Shown piece after piece: positions 51,912 to 60,996 of a DNA stretch of 64,000 nucleotides. The position numbers were made by a program, and so were the translations under genes. Source of the stretch: Bacteroidia bacterium (GTDB lineage: Bacteria; Bacteroidota; Bacteroidia; Flavobacteriales; Schleiferiaceae); NCBI GenBank assembly GCA_030424545.1, contig JAUHWL010000009.1:1-64000 (forward strand). Reading direction: 5' to 3'. Every line of letters starts with the position of its first letter. The stretch's first letter is position 1. The notes under the pieces were generated by a model. It saw only the letters and a list, made by a program, of their open reading frames with translations, had not been told where the DNA came from and ran no database searches.

Positions 51912-53267
51912 ATGCTAAACATTAGTAAAAACAGAATAGAAGGAAAAATAAACAAAAGTGAATACCGCTCTTTTGCTATGGTAAAAGATTACCGTGCTGT
52001 AAAGCTATTTGCCATTCTTTTGGGTATTGCTTTTGTGTTAATGATTATTGTTTTGCAATTGCCTTGGACACAAAATATTCGCTCTAATGGATATGTTACT
52101 ACTCTACATCCAAACCAGCGGCCGCAAACCATAAACTCTGTAATTGCCGGACGCATAGAAAAATGGCATGTGCGCGAAGGCGATTATGTTGAAACTGGCG
52201 ACACAATTCTGTTTATCTCAGAGATTAAAGATGAATATTTTGACCCTCAACTATTGGCAAGAACCGAAGAACAAATTTTTGCCAAAGAGTTAACCGTTAA
52301 TTCTTATATGGAAAAGGTAAAAGCCTTAGACGGCCAAATTGACGCATTGATAAAAACAAAAAGATTAAAGCTAGAACAAGCAAACAACTACTTTAAACAG
52401 GCGGAGTTAAAAATTCTATCAGATAGCATTGATTTACAAGCAGCCATTACCAACTTAGAAATTGCTGAAAAGCAATTAGAACGGATGGAACAGCTATACA
52501 AAGAAGGGTTAAAATCATTAACCGACTATGAAACCCGAAAGCTTAAGCTACAGGAAACATTGGCAAAGAAAATTAGTGCAGAAAACAAACTATTGAGCAG
52601 CAAAAACGAATTGATTAATGCTAAGGTTGAACTCAGTTCAATAGAAAACCAGTACAAAGAAAAACTGGCCAAAGCAGAATCTGAAAAATACACAGCACTT
52701 TCAAGCATGTATGATGCCGAAGCGATTGTTACAAAAATGCAAAATCAGTATATGAATTATTCTGTGCGTACCGGTTTCTATTATATAACAGCCCCACAAA
52801 ATGGCTATATCACAAAAACCATTCGTTCTGGTATTGGAGAAACGGTAAAAGAAGGCGAGGAATTGATGAGCATTATGCCTGCACAATACGATTTGGCCGT
52901 CTCCATGTACATTCAACCGATGGATTTACCTCTTATTTCTAAGGGGCAGCATATTAGGTTTATGTTTGATGGGTGGCCAACTGTAGTTTTTTCTGGGTGG
53001 CCAAATCTTTCTTATGGCACCTTTGGTGGCGAAGTGGTTGCGATAGATAATTTCATAAGCCCCAATGGTCAATACCGTATCCTAGTTGCACCAGACCCGA
53101 ATGATGCTGAATGGCCAGAGGGACTCCGAGTTGGCTCAGGTGCTAGCGGTATGGCACTCCTAAAAGATGTACAAATTTGGTATGAATTATGGCGAAAGCT
53201 AAACGGTTTTCCGCCTGATTATTATCAATCGGAAAATGGTAATACAAATAATAAAGAGAAAATGTAA
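51912..53267 (+). CDS. HlyD-family membrane-fusion protein
   Basis: A 451-aa periplasmic adaptor. A short cytosolic start, one membrane segment (about 31-50), a lipoyl/biotinyl half near residue 75-100 (GRIEKWHVREGDYVETGD), a long coiled coil (about 110-265), the second lipoyl half (APQNGYITKTIRSGIGETVK) and a beta-barrel domain. It links the ABC protein to the TolC protein; its stop overlaps the TolC start by one base. Confidence 0.9.
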   Translation: MLNISKNRIEGKINKSEYRSFAMVKDYRAVKLFAILLGIAFVLMIIVLQLPWTQNIRSNGYVTTLHPNQRPQTINSVIAGRIEKWHVREGDYVETGDTILFISEIKDEYFDPQLLARTEEQIFAKELTVNSYMEKVKALDGQIDALIKTKRLKLEQANNYFKQAELKILSDSIDLQAAITNLEIAEKQLERMEQLYKEGLKSLTDYETRKLKLQETLAKKISAENKLLSSKNELINAKVELSSIENQYKEKLAKAESEKYTALSSMYDAEAIVTKMQNQYMNYSVRTGFYYITAPQNGYITKTIRSGIGETVKEGEELMSIMPAQYDLAVSMYIQPMDLPLISKGQHIRFMFDGWPTVVFSGWPNLSYGTFGGEVVAIDNFISPNGQYRILVAPDPNDAEWPEGLRVGSGASGMALLKDVQIWYELWRKLNGFPPDYYQSENGNTNNKEKM

Positions 53268-54673
53268 TGCAAATGCGATACCTCTTATTTTTAATTGCTT
53301 TTGTGCCTACGTTGCTCCAAGCACAGGATAATCCTAAAATTCTAACCCAAGAGCAACTCATTTGGTTTATAGAAAACTATCATCCAGTGGCCGCACAAGG
53401 CAAGTTAATTTTAAACCAAGGAGAAAGTACTGTGAGAAAGGCTCAAGGTAATTTTGACCCGTATGTGCAATCAAGCTTAGATCAAAAATATTTTGATCAA
53501 AAAGACTATTACAGCATATTAAATGCTGGACTAAAAATCCCGACTTGGTACGGTATTGAGCTAAAAACCGGCTATAATCAAAACAATGGAGATTATTTAA
53601 ATCCAGAAAACACAGTTCCTCAAAACGGTTTATGGTACGCGGGTGTTTCTGTTACTTTAGGCCAAGGTTTATTTATAGACAAACGAAGAGCTACATTAAA
53701 ACAAGCTCAGATTTTTGCAGAATCCACATTAGCCGAACGTCAAAAATTAATGAATGATTTATACTTTGATGCAATTAAACAATACTGGAAATGGATTGAA
53801 GCCTGGAATCAATATTTGGTTTACGAAGAATCTGTTGAGCTTGCTAAAACAAGGTTGAATGCAATTAAACGGAGTTTTGTATTTGGCGATAAACCCGCCA
53901 TTGATACCTTAGAAGCATTTATTCAAGTTCAGAACAGACAATTCAATAGAAACCAATCGTTACTTAATTACCAAAACACAACCTTAGAATTATCTAATTT
54001 CTTGTGGTACGAAAACAACACTCCTCTAGAAATATCTGATAGTTTACGTCCACCAACATTTAATGAGCTAAACAATAATCTAGAAAGTTTAAATGCAGAT
54101 GAATTGCAAAATTTAGTAGGCGAATTGGCAGAAACTCATCCCGATATGCAATTATATAATTACAAATTAGGATCAATGGAAATTGAAAGACGCCTAAAAG
54201 CCGAAGGACTTAAACCAACATTAAACCTAAACTATAACGCACTAAATGAGCCTACTGGTTCTGATTTTTTTAACAACTATTCAATTGAAAATTACAAATG
54301 GGGCGTTGAATTTAGCATTCCACTTTTTCTAAGAAAAGAACGTGGTGATTTACAACTCACAAAATTTAAAATACAAGAAACCGAATACGGGCAACAACAA
54401 AAACTAGTAGAATTACAAAACAAAGTTAGAAGCTATTATAATGAACAAAAAAACTTACAAGACCAAGTAAAGCTGTTTACAGATGCCGTTAACAATTACA
54501 ATCTCTTATTAAAAGGAGAAATTCAGAAGTTCAATTCTGGAGAAAGTTCACTCTTTTTAATAAACTCCAGAGAAATAAATCTGATAAATGCGCGCATAAA
54601 ACTTATCGAAATTACCACCAATTATAATATTGCCAGCACAGGACTTACTTGGGCAACAGGTAAATTATTCTAA
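53267..54673 (+). CDS. TolC-family outer-membrane efflux protein
   Basis: A 468-aa TolC-like protein with a signal peptide (MRYLLFLIAFVPTLLQAQ) and two helical-repeat halves. The regions with ANLK-type TolC repeats are seen in RRATLKQAQIFAESTL and near EIQKFNSGESSLFLINSREI, as typical for OEP domains. It completes the TetR-ABC-HlyD-TolC operon. Exported cargo unknown. Confidence 0.9.
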   Translation: MQMRYLLFLIAFVPTLLQAQDNPKILTQEQLIWFIENYHPVAAQGKLILNQGESTVRKAQGNFDPYVQSSLDQKYFDQKDYYSILNAGLKIPTWYGIELKTGYNQNNGDYLNPENTVPQNGLWYAGVSVTLGQGLFIDKRRATLKQAQIFAESTLAERQKLMNDLYFDAIKQYWKWIEAWNQYLVYEESVELAKTRLNAIKRSFVFGDKPAIDTLEAFIQVQNRQFNRNQSLLNYQNTTLELSNFLWYENNTPLEISDSLRPPTFNELNNNLESLNADELQNLVGELAETHPDMQLYNYKLGSMEIERRLKAEGLKPTLNLNYNALNEPTGSDFFNNYSIENYKWGVEFSIPLFLRKERGDLQLTKFKIQETEYGQQQKLVELQNKVRSYYNEQKNLQDQVKLFTDAVNNYNLLLKGEIQKFNSGESSLFLINSREINLINARIKLIEITTNYNIASTGLTWATGKLF

Positions 54674-54739
54674 TTGTAGCGCTTTTTGCAAGTTGTTTTT
54701 TGGTTCTTTTATTTCGATGTCTATTTCTAAGAAATACGC

Positions 54740-54776
54740 TAGTTTTGTTTATCTAATTGTTAATTATGATAAACAA
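54740..54776 (+). promoter_or_regulatory. Promoter/operator of the CarH-like regulator gene
   Basis: A -7 box TAGTTTTG at 54740-54747. The perfect 9-bp inverted repeat TTGTTTATC (54745-54753) and GATAAACAA (54768-54776) has a 14-base spacer. It overlaps the -7 box and the ATG, and the same layout recurs at crtI. Confidence 0.72.
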
Positions 54777-55653
54777 CATTCAGAGCACTTTTAATATTCA
54801 GGATTTAGAAAACTTAAGTGGAATAAAGGCCCATACCATTAGAATTTGGGAAAAGAGATATAAGCTATTAAACCCAACAAGACTAAACAGGAACATTAGA
54901 GTTTATAATATTCTTGATTTAAAGAAAATATTAAACATTAGTTTACTACAAAAGCATAACTATAAAATATCAGAGCTTGCAAAATATGCTGATATTGAGC
55001 TATCAGAACTTGCGAAATCCATTTCTCAAAAAAGTTTTTCTAATAACTATCATATCAATTCTTTATTGATAAGCATGTACTCTTTTGATGAAGAACTCTT
55101 TGAAGAAGTTTATCAAAATCAAATAAAAGCAATATCGTTCTCAGAAATCTTTGAAAAAACCTACCTCCCCCTACTTCATCATATTGGTCTTTTATGGCAA
55201 ACCAGCGGTATAAATCCAGCCCAAGAGCATTTTATTTCCAACCTCATTTATCAAAAAATTGCATTGCACATTGCACAACTGCCAGTTGTTGAAAATAAAG
55301 AACCTACAATGAATATTTTGTTTTTACCTGAAGGTGAAATGCATGAGATAGCCCTGTATTACCATACGTATGTGCTTAAACAAAGAGGGCAAAAAGCCAT
55401 TTACTTAGGCAGAAGCATTCCGTTTTCAGACTTATTTAACATCAATTCAAAATTTAAATACATCAACTGGATTACCTATTTTTTAATCGACATTACAAAT
55501 GATGAGAAAAAACAATTCATAGAGAATATAGAAGAACTGCTCTTACACACAAAAAATAGATGCACCATAGTTGGATCTGTGTGGAATGATTTTACACAAA
55601 AGAACCTGAGTAGTAATATTTTCTTTTATGAAGGATTTGATCAAATTGAATAA
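54766..55653 (+). CDS. MerR/B12-binding-domain regulator, CarH-like
   Basis: A 295-aa regulator from ATG 54766 (TTG 54757 would lie in the promoter). The MerR HTH covers residues about 6-70 (HTIRIWEKRYKLL). The helical part has the CarH Wx9EH signature: Trp144, Glu154, His155. The B12-binding Rossmann part carries E191-M-H193, where His193 is the cobalt ligand position. In Thermus CarH the residue after the Trp is a second His (His132); here it is Gln. CarH proteins bind adenosylcobalamin, repress carotenoid genes in the dark and release DNA in light. It is placed just upstream of crtI and shares an operator type with it. Confidence 0.85.
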   Translation: MINNIQSTFNIQDLENLSGIKAHTIRIWEKRYKLLNPTRLNRNIRVYNILDLKKILNISLLQKHNYKISELAKYADIELSELAKSISQKSFSNNYHINSLLISMYSFDEELFEEVYQNQIKAISFSEIFEKTYLPLLHHIGLLWQTSGINPAQEHFISNLIYQKIALHIAQLPVVENKEPTMNILFLPEGEMHEIALYYHTYVLKQRGQKAIYLGRSIPFSDLFNINSKFKYINWITYFLIDITNDEKKQFIENIEELLLHTKNRCTIVGSVWNDFTQKNLSSNIFFYEGFDQIE

Positions 55654-55667
55654 ACATTTATAATCTA

Positions 55668-55706
55668 TTTGCGTTTGTTTAACTAATTACTATATTTGTT
55701 AAACAA
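55668..55706 (+). promoter_or_regulatory. crtI promoter with CarH-type operator
   Basis: TTTG at 55668-55671, 19 bases, TATATTTG at 55691-55698: an almost ideal promoter, with ATG at 55706, so the mRNA is probably leaderless. The inverted repeat TTGTTTAAC (55675-55683), 14 bases, GTTAAACAA (55698-55706) spans the promoter spacer and reaches the start codon. The spacing equals that upstream of the regulator gene. Confidence 0.75.
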
Positions 55707-57187
55707 TGAGCAAAACAATTTCTATAATAGGTTCCGGCTTTTCTTCTTTATCAGCCGCATGTTATTTGGCACGAGACGGCCATAACGTTACCATATTTGA
55801 AAAAAATAATACCATTGGTGGAAGAGCCCGAAGGTATAATAAAGACGGTTTTACATTTGACATTGGCCCAACATGGTATTGGATGCCCGATGTTTTTGAT
55901 AGATTCTTTAATGATTTTGATAAAAAAACATCGCAGTTTTACACCTTAGAAAAACTTAATCCGGGCTATCAAGTATATTTTGGCGTAGAAGATTCTGTAC
56001 ATATATCGGCCAACCTCAATGAAATTTATGCGCTTTTTGAAAAAGAAGAAAAAGGGAGTTCTTTAGAATTAAAAAAGTTCTTAAACAGTGCAAAAGCTAA
56101 TTACGAAGTAGCCGTACAAGATTTGGTGTACAAGCCAGGAGTATCGCCTTTAGAGCTAATAAGTTCTAAATCGTTAACCAAACTAAATCAGTTGTTTTCA
56201 AACATTAGAAAACAAGTTCAAAGTAAATTCACAAACCCTAGATTAAAAAAAATACTAGAATTCCCAGTGCTATTTTTAGGTGCCAAACCAGAAGATACAC
56301 CGGCCATGTACAATTTTATGAATTGGGCAGATTTTGGTCTAGGAACATGGCATCCTAAAGGTGGGATGTATGAGGTTGCGCAAGGAATGGAAGCCCTGGC
56401 GTTGGAGCTTGGAGTTACGTTTCACCTCAATGCAGATGTTGAGAAAATTGAAGTAGACTACAACGGAAATGCTACAGGCTTAGTTATCAACAATACATTT
56501 ATACCTTCTGATATTGTTTTAAGCGGTGCAGACTATTGCCATACCGAAAAGTTATTGCCGAAAAAGTTTAGACAATACACCGATAACTATTGGAATAACA
56601 GAAAGTTTGCACCATCTGCATTACTGTTTTATGTTGGGTTTTCTAAAAAATTAAAAAATGTAGAACACCATACCTTGTTTTTTGATGAGGAATTTGACTC
56701 ACATGCGGAATATATATATGACAATCCATCTTGGCCAAAAGACCCACTATTTTACGCTAGTTTTCCTAGTATAACCGATGATTTTTTTGCGCCAACCGGA
56801 AAAGAAGCGGCCACCTTTTTAATACCCATTGCAATAGGCTTAGAAGACAACGAGGAAATTCGGAAAAAGTACTTTGATATTGTGATAGACCGTTTGGAAA
56901 AAGTGACAAATCAGAAAGTAAAAGAAGACATACTTTTTGTTAAATCTTATTGCGTTAATGATTTTGTGAAAGACTATAATAGTTATAAAGGTAACGCATA
57001 CGGACTGGCCAATACGTTAACTCAAACTGCATTTTTAAGGCCTAAAATAAAAAGTAAAAAAGTTAATAACCTTTACTTTACGGGGCAACTTACTGTACCT
57101 GGCCCGGGTGTACCACCTGCACTAATCTCTGGTAAAATCGCTGCAGCACTAATCAATAAAAATATTCATCATGAAATCCTTGTTTGA
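55706..57187 (+). CDS. crtI: Phytoene desaturase CrtI
   Basis: FAD-dependent desaturase that converts phytoene to lycopene, 493 aa. N-terminal dinucleotide fold ISIIGSGFSSLSAACYLARD with the acidic FEKNNTIGGRARR, conserved DIGPTWYWMPDVFDRFF, and C-terminal signature TGQLTVPGPGVPPALISGK. First gene of the crt operon. It overlaps crtB by 17 bases. Full length, undamaged. Confidence 0.96.
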   Translation: MSKTISIIGSGFSSLSAACYLARDGHNVTIFEKNNTIGGRARRYNKDGFTFDIGPTWYWMPDVFDRFFNDFDKKTSQFYTLEKLNPGYQVYFGVEDSVHISANLNEIYALFEKEEKGSSLELKKFLNSAKANYEVAVQDLVYKPGVSPLELISSKSLTKLNQLFSNIRKQVQSKFTNPRLKKILEFPVLFLGAKPEDTPAMYNFMNWADFGLGTWHPKGGMYEVAQGMEALALELGVTFHLNADVEKIEVDYNGNATGLVINNTFIPSDIVLSGADYCHTEKLLPKKFRQYTDNYWNNRKFAPSALLFYVGFSKKLKNVEHHTLFFDEEFDSHAEYIYDNPSWPKDPLFYASFPSITDDFFAPTGKEAATFLIPIAIGLEDNEEIRKKYFDIVIDRLEKVTNQKVKEDILFVKSYCVNDFVKDYNSYKGNAYGLANTLTQTAFLRPKIKSKKVNNLYFTGQLTVPGPGVPPALISGKIAAALINKNIHHEILV

Positions 57188-58013
57188 TAAAATATCAAAT
57201 GAAAGTGCTACGATCATTACAAGATCATACAGCACTTCATTTTCAATAGCAGTGCGATTGCTTGATGAAAGCATCAGACAAGATGTTTATAACATCTACG
57301 GCTTTGTTCGCGTAGCTGATGAAATAGTAGATAGCTTTAACGATTATCCGCAAAAAGAACTTTTTGATAAGTTTGAAGAGGATTACTTTTTTTCTTTAGA
57401 GCACGGCATCAGTACTAATCCGGTTATTAATGCCTTTCAGAATACCCTTAAAAAATACAACATAGATCTTGCTTTAGTAGATGCATTCTTAAAAAGCATG
57501 AGAGCAGATTTAGAAAAAACAAACTATAATTCTAAAGAAGAAATAGACGAATACATTTATGGCTCTGCAGATGTTGTTGGCTTAATGTGTTTAAAAATTT
57601 TTGTGAAAGGTGATGAAAACGAATATGAACGACTAAAAGAATCTGCAATTAAACTTGGATCGGCTTTTCAAAAAGTAAATTTTCTGAGAGACTTAAAACA
57701 AGACTACGAAGATTTAAACAGGGTTTATTTTCCTGAGTATAATCCTAACAATTTTTCTGATATAGAAAAGAAACGTATTGTAGAAGAAATAGAGCAAGAC
57801 TTTGCATTGGCCTTTCAAGGTTTAAAACAATTGCCCAAAGAGGCAAGGCTCGGTGTATTTGTTGCATATAAATATTACTCACAGTTATTAAAGAAGATAG
57901 TTAAAACACCAGCGAAAAAACTAATTTCGAAAAGAATAAGAGTATCTAACTCCTCTAAAGCTTATTTGCTATTTGAAACATATATGTTAGATAAATTAAG
58001 CGTTGCATCTTAA
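57171..58013 (+). CDS. crtB: Phytoene synthase CrtB
   Basis: Head-to-head condensation of two geranylgeranyl diphosphates, 280 aa. First aspartate-rich motif VADEIVDSFNDY, second motif FLRDLKQDYEDLNRVYFP, and the conserved YGFVRVADE. It overlaps crtI by 17 bases. The geranylgeranyl diphosphate source is not in the window. Confidence 0.96.
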   Translation: MKSLFDKISNESATIITRSYSTSFSIAVRLLDESIRQDVYNIYGFVRVADEIVDSFNDYPQKELFDKFEEDYFFSLEHGISTNPVINAFQNTLKKYNIDLALVDAFLKSMRADLEKTNYNSKEEIDEYIYGSADVVGLMCLKIFVKGDENEYERLKESAIKLGSAFQKVNFLRDLKQDYEDLNRVYFPEYNPNNFSDIEKKRIVEEIEQDFALAFQGLKQLPKEARLGVFVAYKYYSQLLKKIVKTPAKKLISKRIRVSNSSKAYLLFETYMLDKLSVAS

Positions 58014-58057
58014 CGTAAACCCTTTAGAAATCAGAATTGTAAAAGATTTAAAATAAA

Positions 58058-58516
58058 ATGATTGTTTTTTATATCGCAATTACCCTAATAACATTTGGCC
58101 TTATGGAGGCTTTAACATGGTTTACCCATAAATATATCATGCACGGTTTTTTATGGGTCTTACATGAAGATCATCACCAACCAAAGTATCAAAACGTATT
58201 TGAGAAAAATGATGCTTTTTTTGTTTTTGGTGCCATACCAAGCATCATTCTGTTTTATTATGGTGTAAATCCTGAAATTAACTACAAGTTTTTTATTGCA
58301 CTAGGTATTCTGTTTTACGGAATTGCTTATTTCTTAGTTCATGATGTTTTAATACATCAACGTTTTAAGTGGTTTAATAAAACCAAGAATAAATACTTAA
58401 TTGGGTTAAGAAAAGCACACAAAATTCATCACAAACATTTAGGCAAAGAAGATGGCGAGTGTTTCGGAATGCTTAATGTTCCAAAAAAATACTTTAACAG
58501 GGGGATAATGAAATGA
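58058..58516 (+). CDS. crtZ: Beta-carotene hydroxylase CrtZ
   Basis: Non-heme di-iron hydroxylase of the fatty-acid hydroxylase superfamily, 152 aa. Histidine motifs HKYIMHG, HEDHHQP, HDVLIHQR and HKIHHKHLG are all present. Converts beta-carotene to zeaxanthin. Four membrane segments. The stop codon overlaps the crtY start (ATGA). Confidence 0.94.
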   Translation: MIVFYIAITLITFGLMEALTWFTHKYIMHGFLWVLHEDHHQPKYQNVFEKNDAFFVFGAIPSIILFYYGVNPEINYKFFIALGILFYGIAYFLVHDVLIHQRFKWFNKTKNKYLIGLRKAHKIHHKHLGKEDGECFGMLNVPKKYFNRGIMK

Positions 58517-59202
58517 TGCCAATCTATTTTTATCTCTTAGTGGGATCTGTTTTCATACCCTTGTTATTCTCCGTAATCTTTATTGATTTTATAAAAGATT
58601 GGAAACTTTTTTCGATTTCTACAATTTTGGTTTCAGCATTATTTTTGGCTTGGGATGCACTTTTTACCAGCTGGGGCGTATGGGGGTTTAATCATGCTTA
58701 TTGTGTTGGTTTATATATTTTAAAAATGCCGATAGAAGAGTGGTTGTTTTTCTTTATCATCCCTTTTTGTAGCATTTTTATTCATTATGCTTTACAGTTT
58801 GCCGCGACCTCTTTAAAGGTTAGAAAAACCGCAACCAAAGCCATTGCGTACTCCATTATGCTCTTGTGCATTGTACTCATTGGTTGGCACCACACAAAAC
58901 TTTATACCGTAGTTAATTTTAGTCTTCTTTTAATCACAATTATGATTGCGCTTAAAAGGCACCTGATATTGCTGCAAAAATTTTTGCCTTCGTTTTTAAT
59001 TATTCTAATACCGTTTGTTCTTGTAAACGGAGTTTTAACAGGAATGGCTACGCCAGAACCAGTTGTTTGGTATAATCCAAATGAATTTATGGGCGTGCGC
59101 TTTATAACCATCCCTTTAGAAGATATTGGGTATGCATTTAGCATGTTGTTTTGCAATTTGATGATTTTTGAGTGGCTAAAAAGCAAGCAGAAATCCGCGT
59201 AG
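58513..59202 (+). CDS. crtY: Lycopene beta-cyclase, CrtYcd type
   Basis: A 229-aa membrane protein with seven segments, the fused CrtYc-CrtYd form typical of Bacteroidota. The two catalytic PxE(E/D) motifs are in MPIEEWLFFFIIP and TIPLEDIGYAFSML. It cyclises lycopene to beta-carotene. Last gene of the crt operon. No blh or rhodopsin gene is next to it, so zeaxanthin is the expected end product. Confidence 0.93.
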   Translation: MMPIYFYLLVGSVFIPLLFSVIFIDFIKDWKLFSISTILVSALFLAWDALFTSWGVWGFNHAYCVGLYILKMPIEEWLFFFIIPFCSIFIHYALQFAATSLKVRKTATKAIAYSIMLLCIVLIGWHHTKLYTVVNFSLLLITIMIALKRHLILLQKFLPSFLIILIPFVLVNGVLTGMATPEPVVWYNPNEFMGVRFITIPLEDIGYAFSMLFCNLMIFEWLKSKQKSA

Positions 59203-59406
59203 GTAACTTTATCACTCAAGTCTACATCACTATGTAAAAACTGCGTGGAGGTAAATCAACTCAAAAAGTATAGGCTTTATAATTATTACATCAGCTTCTT
59301 ATAAAAATAAAAATCGTTAAAAATGAAGCTTTGCCATGAATAAGTAAGTAAAATAGTTTTATCGGGTGAGTTTCCATAGTTTTATCAATAGCAAACCATC
59401 AAGCCT

Positions 59407-60996
59407 ATGAAACGATTTTTGTTCTTTTCACTGCTCATATTATCGCTCTTTTTTCAAAGCTGTAAAGAGCAATACTATTTTAGAGAAAACTATACACATA
59501 CAAACGCCCTCATACATGATTCTATAGAGCTAAACAAAAGCCTATTTTTAAAAGCGCATATGAAAAATGGAGATTTATATGTGTTGCACAACTCCTGGGA
59601 AATAGATACAGTTAGGAATTCTGTAGTTGGCGAAGGCGAAATGTATAACTACAACCGTAGATTATTGCATTCAAAAAAGTTTGCCATTCCCATAGATAGC
59701 GTTGCAATTTTTGAAACCAATAAGAAACTAATTGGAACAGAAAAAAATAGAATTGCGGCACTTACCGTATTGGCCGCTCTAGATGTGACATTCGGTATTA
59801 TCTGTGTTACGGTTCCAAAAGCTTGTTTTGGCTCTTGCCCTACTTTTTATACAGATCCCAACGATAATTTTCATGATGCAAATGCCGAAGGGTTTTCTAA
59901 CGCGGTTGTTCCAGCTTTTGAATATACCGACATAGACGATATTAAAGCAGTGCGAAAATCAAACAGCAAATTTTCACTCTGGATGAAAAATGAAGCTTTA
60001 GAAACGCACTGTGTGAAAGACCTTAAACTTAAAGCCATACCTACCCAGAAAAACGAAACGGCTTTACAAGGAGTAAACGATAACTTTTATATCTGTGGCA
60101 AAAATATCTCGCCCACTAAAGCCATGGTTGATGGAGAAGATATTACTGATTTTATTAAAATGGATGACCGAATAGAATGGCGTGGTGAATCTGATAGCAC
60201 CGATTTAAGTGCAAAACAAGAAGTCATCCTAGATTTCGACCTCAATGCTGACATAGAAAATGTTGGGTTAAGCGCCACCTTTAGGCAGTCGCTACTTGTT
60301 ACGCATTTGTTTTATAGCGCAATGGGTTATGCTGGTAATCAAATTAGCGATTTGTTTGCCGAATTAGAAACGAACCCGAAAGCCATAGAAAGAATAAACA
60401 ACGGTGTAAAAAAAGAGCTTGGCAACATTGAGGTATTTTATTTAAAACGAGAAACTGGTAAATGGATAAACAGCGGTTTCTTTTATGAAGAAGGACCCAT
60501 TGCCAGAAATAAGCTTGTATTGGCGTTGGGTAAACTCCCCAAAGGGCCTACAAAAATAAAACTTGTAGTAAGCAAAGGGTTTTGGCGTATAGACCAATGT
60601 GAATTGATTGAGTTAAAATCTGTCGTTGAGCCAGTTACCGTATCACCATCTGTTGTTCATAAAAACAATACAAAATCTAACACTTCGCTGAACGAATTAT
60701 TAAACCCAAAAGAATATTTAATTTCTATGCCCGGAGATGAATATGAACTGGATTTTGAATTGCCCCAACATGAAGCCGAAAATTATACGCTTTTTTTAGC
60801 ATCTACTGGATATTACTTAGAATGGATGCGGCAAGATTGGCTTAAAGACCAAGATTGGTCTCAATTCTTTGATATTTTTTATCGACCAAAACACTTTTTA
60901 AAACAACAAGCACCGTTGTATAAAAAGAATGAAGCTCAAATAGAATTAGACTTTTGGAATTCTAAAATTGATACGAAAACCTTTAGCTATGATTAG
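59407..60996 (+). CDS. Lipoprotein of unknown function
   Basis: A 529-aa predicted lipoprotein with lipobox QSC (Cys19) after MKRFLFFSLLILSLFF. The N-terminal 200 residues hold a membrane-active-looking GIICVTVPKACFGSCPTF patch; the rest is soluble. I do not recognise a family. Its 3' end overlaps the following lipoprotein gene by 8 bases, so the two are likely partners. Confidence 0.75.
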   Translation: MKRFLFFSLLILSLFFQSCKEQYYFRENYTHTNALIHDSIELNKSLFLKAHMKNGDLYVLHNSWEIDTVRNSVVGEGEMYNYNRRLLHSKKFAIPIDSVAIFETNKKLIGTEKNRIAALTVLAALDVTFGIICVTVPKACFGSCPTFYTDPNDNFHDANAEGFSNAVVPAFEYTDIDDIKAVRKSNSKFSLWMKNEALETHCVKDLKLKAIPTQKNETALQGVNDNFYICGKNISPTKAMVDGEDITDFIKMDDRIEWRGESDSTDLSAKQEVILDFDLNADIENVGLSATFRQSLLVTHLFYSAMGYAGNQISDLFAELETNPKAIERINNGVKKELGNIEVFYLKRETGKWINSGFFYEEGPIARNKLVLALGKLPKGPTKIKLVVSKGFWRIDQCELIELKSVVEPVTVSPSVVHKNNTKSNTSLNELLNPKEYLISMPGDEYELDFELPQHEAENYTLFLASTGYYLEWMRQDWLKDQDWSQFFDIFYRPKHFLKQQAPLYKKNEAQIELDFWNSKIDTKTFSYD

